From: Bacillota bacterium
GTDB lineage: Bacteria > Bacillota > Clostridia > Lachnospirales > Lachnospiraceae
Direction: 5' to 3'
Assembly (NCBI GenBank): GCA_023390555.1
Contig: JAEWCQ010000012.1
Span: 20,147-84,146, forward strand
DNA length: 64,000 nucleotides
Within the stretch, counting starts at the first letter, position 1. The number at the start of each line of letters is the position of its first letter. Both the position numbers and the translations under genes were made by a program. The notes beneath the pieces were generated by a model. It was given only the letters and a program-made list of their open reading frames with translations. It made no database searches and was not told where the DNA came from. Shown in pieces: positions 24,974 through 33,166 of this stretch.

Positions 24974-25570
24974 CTAATCTCTTTCACTGCTGTTTTTGAT
25001 ATACGCTGCAATATCAGATACTGTCTTTTTGAGTTCCTCATTCTGAAAGCGAAGTTCTATACCGGCTTCCTCTATCTTCAATTCGGAAAAATCTTCCGCA
25101 TCTGCGATAAATCTACGGCACATCTCGGTATATTTGGGTTCATCCTGCATACGTTCCCGATCCAGTGCCCGCTGCAGGCGAATTCCCTCGTCCACTTCGA
25201 TATAGACCGGCAGAACAAGTTCTTTTCCGTAATATGCCCTTATCTTCCGATAAGATTCCAGCGTTCCGATGATTAAGTAACTTCCAGCCGACAAATTCAC
25301 CTGCTCATCATCTACCGTAAAATATTTCCATTCACCATATATTGTGTGATATATCCGGAGTTCTATTACGCGGTTTTCTTCCAATAGCCCCTGCAGCTGC
25401 TCTTCCGAAGAAAAATGATACTCCACTCCGTCTGTTTCTCCAAATCGGATTGGCCGTGTTGTATAAGGAATAATGGTCTGCAATGGAATATCCTTCTGCT
25501 CCAAAAGCATCTTATAGATCGTATCCTTGCCGGAAGAACTTTTTCCCATCAGACAAAAAATTTTTCCCAT
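24974..25570 (-). CDS. Guanylate kinase-like protein
   Basis: The 198-residue protein has a P-loop GKSSSGKDTIYK and the guanylate-kinase signature YTTRPIRFGETDGVEYHF, which binds GMP in true guanylate kinases. Later motifs are divergent: the region that normally reads like FGNxYGT is IYHTIYGEWKYF. It may be a nucleoside monophosphate kinase with altered specificity, or a paralogue of the housekeeping Gmk. In Bacillus the same operon position (decarboxylase - kinase - yaaR - holB) is held by thymidylate kinase. The start at 25570 follows AAGGAG. Confidence 0.8.
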   Translation of the reverse strand: MGKIFCLMGKSSSGKDTIYKMLLEQKDIPLQTIIPYTTRPIRFGETDGVEYHFSSEEQLQGLLEENRVIELRIYHTIYGEWKYFTVDDEQVNLSAGSYLIIGTLESYRKIRAYYGKELVLPVYIEVDEGIRLQRALDRERMQDEPKYTEMCRRFIADAEDFSELKIEEAGIELRFQNEELKKTVSDIAAYIKNSSERD

Positions 25571-25625
25571 GTCCGCTCCTTCTTCTGATCCTGTATTTCC
25601 TATCTCTAGTATAATGTATTCCGAG

Positions 25626-27074
25626 TCAATTGACAATGTTTATCCGAAGGTTTGGGACTCCTTTGATATCCAGTCCAAGCTCCACACATTCCCGTATATT
25701 TTCTATAAGTTTCCCTGTGATCCGCTCACCCGGAACCAATACCGGAATTCCAGGTGGATACAGATAAATATAATCTCCTGCAATCTTCCCGGCGGCCTGG
25801 TCCAGCATGCAGTCTGTCGTCTTACAATCTGCTGCCTCGCTGATTTCCATCGCCTTTTCATTCGGCGCATACATACGTGCAATAAAGCCGGAAATTTCTT
25901 TTTTCGTTTCAGAACCCTGCAATCCGGTCTTTTCACAGGTCTGATCCAATTCATGCAATGCCTGCCAAAGCCTGTCAAATCCCTCCTGGGTATCCAAAAT
26001 ACTTGTCATTGCCAGTACATAATCGCCGGAACACATTTCCATCTGCAGATGATACTGTTCCAGCAGAATCTCATACAGCTGCTTTCCGCTCAATCCGGAT
26101 TCCCTGGCGCTTATCACGATCTTAGAGGAATCTGTCCGATAGCATTCCTGCTGCGGCAGTTCGTCAAACCGTAAAACTTTTACAGCATTCAGCTTTTCTG
26201 AAGCCCGATAAAATGCTTTCAGCTTATTGGCATATTCTTCAAACAGTATTTTACTCTGTTCTGTAAGTATGCGCACGCAGCGATCCATCCCTGCCATCAG
26301 AACATACGAGGGAGAACTGGTCTCATAAATATCCAGAAACTGCTCTATTTTTGCACCGCTGATACGCTCAGAATTCAAATGAAGCAGCGCCGTCTGTGTA
26401 AAGCTGGGCAGTGTCTTATGCATACTCTGAATCACAACATCCGCCCCCAGACGAACAGCCGTCTCCGGAAAATAGGAATGAAAACCAAGATGTGCTCCAT
26501 GTGCTTCATCCACGATCAGCGGAATCCCAAACCGATGTACAATCTCTGCAATTGCCGCAATATCAGATACAATTCCGTCATAGGTAGGTGAAGTCAGAAT
26601 GACTGCCTGAATGTCCGGGTCCTCACACAATGCTGCATACACGGATTCCGGGGTAATCACACCCTGTATTCCATATGCCGTGATCACCGGATAGAGATAA
26701 CTGACGCTCAGTTCCCGTAAATACGCTGCATGATAGACTGCTTTATGGCAATTGCGCGCCATCAGAAGATTCCCGCCCTTTTTCACCGCTGCACTGACAG
26801 CCGAAAGAATGCCACAGGTGCTTCCATTTACCAGATAATAACTCTTACCGGCTCCATACAGATCTGCGGCCCGCTCCTGTGCTCTCCCCAGAATTTCTCT
26901 TGCATCATGCAGATTATCAAATCCCTCTATCTCCGTAATATCAATCGAATAGAGATCCGCCTCCATCTTCATATTTCGTTTGTGCCCCGGCATATGAAAC
27001 GGATAATAGTCACTTGTACCATAGGTCATCAGCTTTTCATCCAGAAACTCTGTCCCCGCTGTTCTCTTTTCCAT
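25626..27074 (-). CDS. Orn/Lys/Arg decarboxylase family protein
   Basis: This PLP enzyme decarboxylates a basic amino acid; in Bacillus the family includes SpeA (arginine) and YaaO. The 482-residue protein has DEAHG (189-193), which contacts the PLP ring nitrogen, and the PLP-binding Lys220 in SMHKTLPSFTQTALL. The C-terminal domain ends ELGLDIKGVPNLRI. If it acts on arginine it would make agmatine for AguA and AguB; on lysine it would make cadaverine. Substrate cannot be settled from sequence. It lies 9 bases after the DUF4491 gene. Confidence 0.9.
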   Translation of the reverse strand: MEKRTAGTEFLDEKLMTYGTSDYYPFHMPGHKRNMKMEADLYSIDITEIEGFDNLHDAREILGRAQERAADLYGAGKSYYLVNGSTCGILSAVSAAVKKGGNLLMARNCHKAVYHAAYLRELSVSYLYPVITAYGIQGVITPESVYAALCEDPDIQAVILTSPTYDGIVSDIAAIAEIVHRFGIPLIVDEAHGAHLGFHSYFPETAVRLGADVVIQSMHKTLPSFTQTALLHLNSERISGAKIEQFLDIYETSSPSYVLMAGMDRCVRILTEQSKILFEEYANKLKAFYRASEKLNAVKVLRFDELPQQECYRTDSSKIVISARESGLSGKQLYEILLEQYHLQMEMCSGDYVLAMTSILDTQEGFDRLWQALHELDQTCEKTGLQGSETKKEISGFIARMYAPNEKAMEISEAADCKTTDCMLDQAAGKIAGDYIYLYPPGIPVLVPGERITGKLIENIRECVELGLDIKGVPNLRINIVN

Positions 27075-27083
27075 AAATAATCC

Positions 27084-27368
27084 TTATTTTCGATTTGGGT
27101 TCTTTGGGAACCAGCCTTTTTCAACACGCTCTTCCTGTTCAAACAGCTCCCGGATCGCCCACAGGCATGAAAACCCGACAATTCCAAGAACGGTACTTCC
27201 ATATATATTCTGAACAAAAAATGAGCAAATTAAAAAAAGAATGCCCACAATCAGGAAAACAATCCATATTTTCTTCCCAAAATAATATTCACCTTTTATA
27301 ACGATCGGATGAAATAATCCGATAATCAGAAATGCAATCGCTCCTAAAATCAATCCGTATAAATTCAT
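27084..27368 (-). CDS. DUF4491 small membrane protein
   Basis: The 94-residue protein starts MNLYGLILGAIAF and has three or four membrane helices with the motif GLFHPIVIKGEYYFGKK between the first two and CLWAIRELFEQEERVEKGWFP at the end, as in DUF4491 proteins. Function is unknown. The start at 27368 is preceded by GAAGGAG. It is the first gene of the decarboxylase-holB-rsmI operon. Confidence 0.82.
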   Translation of the reverse strand: MNLYGLILGAIAFLIIGLFHPIVIKGEYYFGKKIWIVFLIVGILFLICSFFVQNIYGSTVLGIVGFSCLWAIRELFEQEERVEKGWFPKNPNRK

Positions 27369-27384
27369 TCTTACACTCCTTCTC

Positions 27385-27518
27385 TTATGCTTTTTCCCAG
27401 AATTCTTCTGCAAACATGTCCCAATTTCCGTTTTTCTGGTACGCTTTTCTGCCATATGGATTATGATAATACAAAGAAACACCATCTGCCGGAACAAATT
27501 CGAAGATAAACTCCTCTT
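27385..27518 (-). pseudogene. Orphan C-terminal reading frame without a start codon
   Basis: On the minus strand the frame that ends with TAA at 27385-27387 reads 43 sense-looking residues rich in aromatic amino acids (VPADGVSLYYHNPYGRK, then DMFAEEFWEKA). It stops 16 bases before the DUF4491 start. No ATG, GTG or TTG with a ribosome site lies at its beginning, and a stop codon lies upstream. It may be the tail of a broken gene, or a short protein with an unusual start. No family is recognised. Confidence 0.3.
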
Positions 27519-27592
27519 TTCGTTTTGATTATTGTATTACACAACGCTTTAAAATGCAATGGATCTCTTAGAATGAGCTATACAGGAAAACC

Positions 27593-27622
27593 TTGCAACA
27601 CAGACTCGAAATATGCTATATT
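27593..27622 (+). promoter_or_regulatory. Promoter of the MobA-like gene
   Basis: -35 TTGCAA (27593-27598) and -10 TATATT (27617-27622) are separated by 18 bases, about 50 bases upstream of the ATG at 27673. Confidence 0.6.
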
Positions 27623-27672
27623 AGGAGCACTTATCATAGATCCTAAATGAAATTCATTGGGTGGAGGTTTTT

Positions 27673-28413
27673 ATGAACTATGCAATGATTCTATTATGCG
27701 GTGGAAAAAGTACGAGATTAGGGACAGATAAGGCTTTGCTGCCGTTTGGCGGATCCTGCCTGATTGAATATCTGGTAAAAAAGTATCAGCCGTTATTTTC
27801 AAAAATCTATCTCTCCGTTCAGCAGAAAGGGGATTACTCCCATCTGAATCTCCCGGTTACCGAGATACAGGATATGTATCTGAATGCAGGACCGTTTGGG
27901 GGGATTTTCAGCTCACTTTCGATGATTCGTGAAGAAAAGGCTTTTGTCCTCTCTGTGGACACTCCTTTTGTCAGACCTGAACTGGCCGTTGAAATGTTAC
28001 AGAGGTCGGACGACTCCGATCTTTGCGTATTAAAGCTTCATCATGGCTTTTATGAAGGATTCTGCGGCGTCTACTCCAAAGAATGTATTCTTTCAATCGG
28101 AAAGAGTCTCTTGCTGAAACAGCTTACCATTTCCACTCTGACAGAAAAATGCAGAACTGCATACATATTGGAGGATGAGTTAGAGAAGATCTGCGGACTT
28201 CCTTTTCGGAAACAGTTTTTTTCCATATCAACGAGAGCCGATTACTATGAATCTCTCCGTAGGCTGCATGTATTGGAACCCAAAGCTTTTCTGGAGGAAA
28301 TTATGCTGGAGATAACAGAAAAAAAAGAACCTACAGCTTCGGAACCTGCACCCACTGGTGATCAGACCACTGTCTTACATAAAATCCCGATGCTGAAAAA
28401 TCTGTTTGAATAA
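27673..28413 (+). CDS. MobA-like nucleotidyltransferase
   Basis: The N-terminal part fits the NTP-transferase fold of molybdenum cofactor guanylyltransferase MobA: LCGGKSTRLGTDKALLPFGG binds the nucleotide, and LSVDTPFVRPELA has the metal-binding Asp. MobA adds GMP to molybdopterin. No other molybdenum genes are visible nearby, so it could also be a nucleotidyltransferase for another substrate. The 246-residue protein ends with a low-complexity tail (about residues 215-246). Start at 27673 is behind GTGGAGG. Confidence 0.75.
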   Translation: MNYAMILLCGGKSTRLGTDKALLPFGGSCLIEYLVKKYQPLFSKIYLSVQQKGDYSHLNLPVTEIQDMYLNAGPFGGIFSSLSMIREEKAFVLSVDTPFVRPELAVEMLQRSDDSDLCVLKLHHGFYEGFCGVYSKECILSIGKSLLLKQLTISTLTEKCRTAYILEDELEKICGLPFRKQFFSISTRADYYESLRRLHVLEPKAFLEEIMLEITEKKEPTASEPAPTGDQTTVLHKIPMLKNLFE

Positions 28414-28427
28414 TCCTGTTTGGACTG

Positions 28428-29348
28428 TCAATCCAGATACCGCTTCAATTCCGGCATCCAGTCGCCGATAAATATCATATCTTCCACTGACATTTTCCAT
28501 ATGGGAGAAAGAAGTGAATGGACTTTATCCAGTACTTCCTCCCACGATGGAGCCTTTCTGTTCTCGCTCTTTAAAAACAGATTCCACTTTTTTCTCATAT
28601 AAGCATAGCCCCGATAAGATTCCAGCATCTTTATGCGTCTTTCCTCGTAGCTGATCTTTTTCTCATGACATCTTACAGCCAGCTGCTGCTGTATTTTTCG
28701 TCCATCCAGAGTCTCCCGGGCTGCAATCGTATATACGTGCTGATACCTTTCCATATCATTGATCAGTTCCAGCATTTCCAGTATATCAGCAAGTCCATCC
28801 GCCACAATATATTCCATGGGATACTGCAGAAGTGTGATTTCGTTCGATTCCTTCATCAGCAATGGAACTGGCGCCTGATATGGTTCCAGTTTTTCATTTT
28901 GCAGATTTTCCAGAAGAATTGTGACCGGAATCTGCATCGAACCGATTTCTGCTGTCAAACCAATCCTGTAGTTCCCCTGTTCCTGCTGTATCAGATATTT
29001 CCAGACCACAGAATCTGAACCATCGACTGCAAAAATCTGCTCCAGCATATTATCCACCAGTTCACGACTGATCTTCTGTCCCGGCACAATCCCGGCTTCT
29101 GCTTTGACCTTCGGATTGCATCTATAGTAAAATTCAAGATGAAGCAGCGGTTTTCTGCGATAATGTTCCGGATCAAGGCTACCCGCATTTTTCAGCCAAA
29201 GGAATTCTTTATATTCTGATTTTTCGAGATCTGACAGAAACGTCTCTATGACAAATGCGGAGGCCAGATTGGCAAACGGTATTTGAAGTTCCTGACTCTT
29301 AATCTTTACGAAAGCTTCCGCTGCCATGTTTCCCGCCACTACAACCAC
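28428..29348 (-). CDS. AbiEii-like toxin (nucleotidyltransferase fold, diverged)
   Basis: This gene follows an AbiEi-type antitoxin gene and overlaps it by 10 bases, the usual layout of AbiE type IV toxin-antitoxin systems. Known AbiEii proteins are nucleotidyltransferases with a GGT/S motif and a D-x-D motif. Here the corresponding stretches look altered (LKNAGSLDPEHYRRKPLL and HLEFYY in place of SxDLDF). The 306 residues otherwise have the mixed alpha/beta then helical layout with an ending WKMSVEDMIFIGDW. The assignment rests partly on context. The start is uncertain: a GTG at 29348 or an ATG at 29327. Confidence 0.6.
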   Translation of the reverse strand: MVVVAGNMAAEAFVKIKSQELQIPFANLASAFVIETFLSDLEKSEYKEFLWLKNAGSLDPEHYRRKPLLHLEFYYRCNPKVKAEAGIVPGQKISRELVDNMLEQIFAVDGSDSVVWKYLIQQEQGNYRIGLTAEIGSMQIPVTILLENLQNEKLEPYQAPVPLLMKESNEITLLQYPMEYIVADGLADILEMLELINDMERYQHVYTIAARETLDGRKIQQQLAVRCHEKKISYEERRIKMLESYRGYAYMRKKWNLFLKSENRKAPSWEEVLDKVHSLLSPIWKMSVEDMIFIGDWMPELKRYLD

Positions 29349-29953
29349 ACCCCTATTCTGCTCTGTACTTTTGCAACTACCTTTCGCTCTCTTGCGTACT
29401 CCATGAGTCTGCCGATATCTTTTTCCTGATCTGTAATATAACGGGAAAGTACTTTTTTTAAAGTATCACGTTCCAGACGTTCCTCGTATTTTAAGCAATC
29501 ACAGATTAACCGTTCTTTTTCATAAATTTTCATTGTCCCATCTGCAAATGGAATTGTCGTCACTCCGCGTTCCAATACTTCAGGTTCCGAATAATAAGGA
29601 CGAAGCACCGGATAGTCTACTTTAAATCTGGATTTTGACGTATTCTTACTGATTGCAATACTCCATGTAAAAGGACGCTCTTCCATGTATCCGTAATAAT
29701 ATAGGGCCGTATCCATCGTGAGAATTCCATCCGGAAACATCCCATAAATCATATCTTCTTCCGATTTTTCCCTGTAATCCATAGCATAATAACCGCTTTT
29801 TACATGGTCTAATACTCCGTCCGCCACAAGTCCTTGCACACTCCGGTAAGTTAATCCAAGCGGATATAACTGAGAAGCTTTTACGATTCCGCCGTTTTCC
29901 TCCATCAGTCTTTGAATTTCAGGTAACAGTTTTTCCTTTTTTGCACGATGCAT
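29339..29953 (-). CDS. AbiEi-like antitoxin / transcriptional regulator
   Basis: AbiEi antitoxins carry an N-terminal winged helix that represses their own promoter and a C-terminal domain that counteracts AbiEii. The 204-residue protein shows the helix-turn-helix part LLPEIQRLMEENGGIVKASQLYPLGL..., a typical YRSVQGLVADGVLDHVKSGYYAM wing, and later ILTMDTALYYYGY and TIPFADGTMKIYEKERLICDCLKY, which are hallmarks of the family. The start at 29953 follows GGGGAGGG; upstream ATGs lack sites. Confidence 0.82.
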   Translation of the reverse strand: MHRAKKEKLLPEIQRLMEENGGIVKASQLYPLGLTYRSVQGLVADGVLDHVKSGYYAMDYREKSEEDMIYGMFPDGILTMDTALYYYGYMEERPFTWSIAISKNTSKSRFKVDYPVLRPYYSEPEVLERGVTTIPFADGTMKIYEKERLICDCLKYEERLERDTLKKVLSRYITDQEKDIGRLMEYARERKVVAKVQSRIGVWL

Positions 29954-29993
29954 ATACTCCCTCCCCATATTAGAAAGCATAAATTTTTCTTTC

Positions 29994-30022
29994 AGTATAA
30001 GTCTATTTTTACCACCTGTCAA
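29994..30022 (-). promoter_or_regulatory. Promoter of the AbiE operon
   Basis: On the minus strand a near-consensus promoter is present: -35 TTGACA (30017-30022), 17-base spacer, -10 TATACT (29994-29999). The -35 box lies inside a perfect palindrome, which suggests repression by the encoded AbiEi protein. Confidence 0.8.
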
Positions 30023-30031
30023 TTTTGACAG
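30016..30031. promoter_or_regulatory. Palindromic operator over the AbiE -35 box
   Basis: CTGTCA and TGACAG flank a 4-base ATTT spacer, giving a 6+4+6 inverted repeat. It covers the -35 box of the abiE promoter and lies about 16 bases upstream of the -35 of the divergent gene at 30129, so one bound protein could affect both. AbiEi proteins are known to bind inverted repeats at their own promoters. The match here is inferred. Confidence 0.6.
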
Positions 30032-30046
30032 CGTTCGATTTGAAGA

Positions 30047-30075
30047 TTGTTTTCTTTACTCTGCTGTCGTATAAT
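30047..30075 (+). promoter_or_regulatory. Promoter of the divergent unknown gene
   Basis: -35 TTGTTT (30047-30052), 17-base spacer, -10 TATAAT (30070-30075), about 50 bases upstream of the start at 30129. Confidence 0.65.
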
Positions 30076-30128
30076 CAAATTAGTACAGATTATTTTGTCT
30101 TATTTGTCTTTTATAAAGGAGTATTCTT

Positions 30129-30650
30129 ATGAACCACTCAGATTCCCATAAAAATCCCTCCCGCGAACAGTGCGAAAACATCATTCGGAGAATCCTTGTA
30201 ACGGAAGTGCAGGAAAAGGGATGTAATGCACAGTTTAAACAGGCTTCCGATTTTATGAACTATTTCCAGTCGCTTTACCCTGCCTCTGACGCTTTGACCA
30301 AACAGGTACAGCGTGCCATTAAGACAATGAATCTTCCGAAAGATGAATATGGTTATTACATAGTCAATAAAACAAGTACACAGCTGGAACAGGAGCAGGA
30401 GCTGAAATATCTTTTTCAAAAAAGTTCAGCAGCCATTGATTCTCTTGAAAATTGTGAAACAGTATTCCTCAGGGCAGATGAGCCGGTTCGCGCGCATTTA
30501 ATCTATGCACTCAGCCACTCTGTCACATTTGAACATCATTTTGAGACGGTTCTTGAAACTTCCAACGGAATCCTGTTTTACACGAAAGACAAGGATGCCT
30601 TTTTGACCTGTCTGAAAAGTCTAATGGATTCCAGTATAGATAGAAAATAG
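30129..30650 (+). CDS. Unknown protein, possible winged-helix regulator
   Basis: I do not recognise this 173-residue protein with certainty. The N-terminal 80 residues look like a small helical domain with a short wing (IKTMNLPKDEYGYYIVNK), as in winged-helix regulators. The C-terminal part (ETVFLRADEPVRAHLIYALSHS, then a strand, then LETSNGILFYTKDKDAF) resembles in layout the effector domain of ArgR, where a short alpha/beta unit ends with a strand that reports ligand. This is a weak, by-eye comparison. AAAGGAG precedes the start. It is divergent from the AbiE pair and followed by a strong terminator. Confidence 0.6.
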   Translation: MNHSDSHKNPSREQCENIIRRILVTEVQEKGCNAQFKQASDFMNYFQSLYPASDALTKQVQRAIKTMNLPKDEYGYYIVNKTSTQLEQEQELKYLFQKSSAAIDSLENCETVFLRADEPVRAHLIYALSHSVTFEHHFETVLETSNGILFYTKDKDAFLTCLKSLMDSSIDRK

Positions 30651-30740
30651 TCTGAAGTTGTGTTAACCTTAACTTTCTGAATTATAAAATTATCCAGCTT
30701 ATATTTTCTGACAATTAACCTCACGTTAAAGTATGTCCTA

Positions 30741-30791
30741 TATAAAACAAAACGACACTATTTTCAATAAATAATGTCGTTTTGTTTTATA
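30741..30791. terminator. Strong bidirectional terminator
   Basis: A perfect 17-bp inverted repeat (arms 30741-30757 and 30775-30791) surrounds a 17-base loop. The arms have A-runs on one side and T-runs on the other, so it can act in both directions between the plus-strand unknown gene and the minus-strand dac gene. Confidence 0.85.
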
Positions 30792-30842
30792 TTTATCATT
30801 TTATCCGTCAACTATTGCTATTTGAGACAATCTTAATATCTT

Positions 30843-32243
30843 TCACTTTCTTTTCCTTCGTTTTCTTCCAGGTTTTATGATGCGATATTTTTTTCTACTG
30901 TATCCATTTTTTGAAATAGTCTTACGTTTTATCAGAGAAAGCTTTCTGCTATACTTTCGAAGCAGGAAAATCAGAAGAACAAGTAATGCGGCTCCAAGCA
31001 GAATCTGAAAAACAGTGCTGAGATTAATCGTCAATACTTTCTTCTGAGTCTTCTCCTGCGGAAGAGACTCTGTTTCCGTTTCGGTATTCTGTTCCAGATT
31101 GTCAAATGTAAAAGATTCTATTTTGGCGCCGGTTGTAACAATATCCGCACCTCCGACATCATGTCCTGCAAATGTATAATTTAAAGAAGCAACGACATCA
31201 CCTTTTGCATCATCGTAACTGATCTGAGGTTCCGCTTCACTGAATTCCGCCGTTTTTGGAATAACAATCTCACCATCTTTATCCAATTCCACATACGAAT
31301 CATTTGCATTCAGCACACCGGCATTCAGTTTGTCATTCTCATAACGTGTCTCATGATCCGATACATTCAGCACCTGAAAATTGTCAAAACAATAATTATA
31401 GAGATTAGTGGAATCTGTCCATTGAGACGGTGAATCCGCATTCATTATGACACAGATCAATTTCATCCCATCTTTTTCCGCATAGGTCACAAGCGTGCTG
31501 TTTGCATCTTCCGTATACCCTGTTTTTCCTCCGGTACAGTATTCATATTTGTATTTTGTGCTCCGGAACGGATAGAGCATCTCATTGTGATTTTGCAGAC
31601 AGGTCTCTTCCGTATGCTTATTGGTAGGTGGAATCGTGTATCTTGCTGTTCCGGTAATGATCCGGAAATTTTCATTTTTATATGCTTCCCGTGCAATCAG
31701 CGCCATATCATAACAGCTGGTATAGTGATTCTCATCTGTCAGTCCATGCGGATTGGTAAAATTCGTATCGGTACAACCGAGCTCTTTTGCCCGTTTGTTC
31801 ATCATATCTACGAAATTCTCAACGCTTCCTCCCACCTGCTCTGCTACCGCATATGCACATTCATTTGCCGAAGCCAGCATGACCGCATACAGGCACTGTT
31901 CCATCGTCATCTGCTCGCCGACATCTCTGGAAATACTGGAACCCTCAGTGTTGTATATAGCATCCTTTGAAAACGTCACAACATCATCCATATTGGAATT
32001 CTCTAACGCCAGGAGTGTGGTCATAATCTTTGTAATACTCGCCGGATAGTGCTTTTCATGGCTGTTTTTCTCATACAAAACGGTTCCTGTCGTGGCCTCC
32101 ATGACAATTGCATTGGGGGATTCCACATCCGGTCCTTCCGGCCAGTAATCGGCAGCCTTAACATCTGCCGGGTATATAGTAAAAGAACAAACTGCACATA
32201 CAATTGCAAGTGCAAGACTCTTCCATCTTATCCACTTTTTCAT
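30843..32243 (-). CDS. D-alanyl-D-alanine carboxypeptidase (DacF-type)
   Basis: This penicillin-binding protein trims the terminal D-Ala of peptidoglycan stem peptides outside the membrane. The 466-residue protein has a signal peptide (about 1-30), the active-site SITK (Ser69-Lys72), SAN (125-127) and KTG (240-242) motifs in the usual order. A beta-rich C-terminal domain, a membrane helix near 412-432 and a very basic tail follow. The C-terminal helix anchors it in the membrane. RBS GTTAGGAG precedes the start. Confidence 0.93.
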   Translation of the reverse strand: MKKWIRWKSLALAIVCAVCSFTIYPADVKAADYWPEGPDVESPNAIVMEATTGTVLYEKNSHEKHYPASITKIMTTLLALENSNMDDVVTFSKDAIYNTEGSSISRDVGEQMTMEQCLYAVMLASANECAYAVAEQVGGSVENFVDMMNKRAKELGCTDTNFTNPHGLTDENHYTSCYDMALIAREAYKNENFRIITGTARYTIPPTNKHTEETCLQNHNEMLYPFRSTKYKYEYCTGGKTGYTEDANSTLVTYAEKDGMKLICVIMNADSPSQWTDSTNLYNYCFDNFQVLNVSDHETRYENDKLNAGVLNANDSYVELDKDGEIVIPKTAEFSEAEPQISYDDAKGDVVASLNYTFAGHDVGGADIVTTGAKIESFTFDNLEQNTETETESLPQEKTQKKVLTINLSTVFQILLGAALLVLLIFLLRKYSRKLSLIKRKTISKNGYSRKKYRIIKPGRKRRKRK

Positions 32244-32453
32244 TTCATACTCCTAACTATATTTACAGTACTTTCTAAATTCGTATAAATATATTCCGAT
32301 TTTATCCTAATACTTCTAGTATAGACGTATGCAAATCTTCTCGCAATACTTTTTATAACAAAATTTATCCTCATTTATCTTAACACAAAAAGCTTTCTTT
32401 TACTCTTAATATATTGTAAAATATACGCGAATAATAGAATTTTGGAGGTTCTT

Positions 32454-33095
32454 ATGAGACTTAGAAATATACCTGCAGCCGGTCCTGCAATTGAGGACAG
32501 CGAATACTGTATTTCAGACTGCACGGAGAAAAAAGGGAAGTGGAAAGAGGTTTTTGGAAATACGAATCCAATTGCAATCGAGATTGGAATGGGAAAAGGG
32601 AAATTTTTGATGGAGCTTGCCACTTTGCACCCGGACATAAATTACATTGGTGTGGAACGCTATGGAAGTGTACTTTACCGCGCTTTACAGAAAATGGAAG
32701 AACATTCGCTGCCCAATATTCGTTTTTTATGCATCGATGCGGAAATCCTTCCGGAACTATTCGAGGAAAATGAACTGGATCATATTTATCTTAATTTCTC
32801 CGATCCCTGGCCAAAGGATCGGCATGCCAAAAGGCGCCTGACCTCCAGAGAATTTCTGGCTCGTTATGACAGGATATTAAAAAAAGACGGCTGCATTGAA
32901 TTCAAAACAGATAACCGTCCTCTTTTCGAATTTTCCTTAGAAGAAGTACAGGCAGCGGGATGGCATCTGGATGCCTGCTCGTTTGATCTTCATCACGAGG
33001 TCATCCTGAATCAGAATAATATCATGACTGAATACGAAGAAAAGTTTTCTTCCAAAGGCAATCCAATCTGTAAAATGATAATCTCCCGGACATAA
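32454..33095 (+). CDS. trmB: tRNA (guanine46-N7)-methyltransferase
   Basis: TrmB methylates G46 in the variable loop of tRNAs. The 213-residue protein has motif I EIGMGKGKFLMELA and the family signature LNFSDPWPKDRHAKRRL with its catalytic Asp. The start at 32454 follows TTGGAGG; a TTG four codons earlier overlaps that site. The terminator hairpin covers its stop codon. Confidence 0.94.
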   Translation: MRLRNIPAAGPAIEDSEYCISDCTEKKGKWKEVFGNTNPIAIEIGMGKGKFLMELATLHPDINYIGVERYGSVLYRALQKMEEHSLPNIRFLCIDAEILPELFEENELDHIYLNFSDPWPKDRHAKRRLTSREFLARYDRILKKDGCIEFKTDNRPLFEFSLEEVQAAGWHLDACSFDLHHEVILNQNNIMTEYEEKFSSKGNPICKMIISRT

Positions 33096-33113
33096 CCCGG
33101 GAGATTATTTTTT
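33081..33113 (+). terminator. Terminator of trmB
   Basis: ATCTCCCGG (33081-33089) and CCGGGAGAT (33097-33105) form a 9-bp stem; the trmB stop codon lies in the loop, and a T-rich tract follows. Confidence 0.8.
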
Positions 33114-33166
33114 ATTTTGTAGACAGGAGCACGTTGGGATAAAACACGCTGGCATAATCTCGGCTC

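Noticed and set aside
33106..33166. A third copy of the dispersed element after trmB
   Set aside because: It has a hairpin-like end (GTAGGAGC / GCTCC..CTAC) but does not share the AATAAAATTTAGATGC or GCGCGGAACAAAAG blocks.
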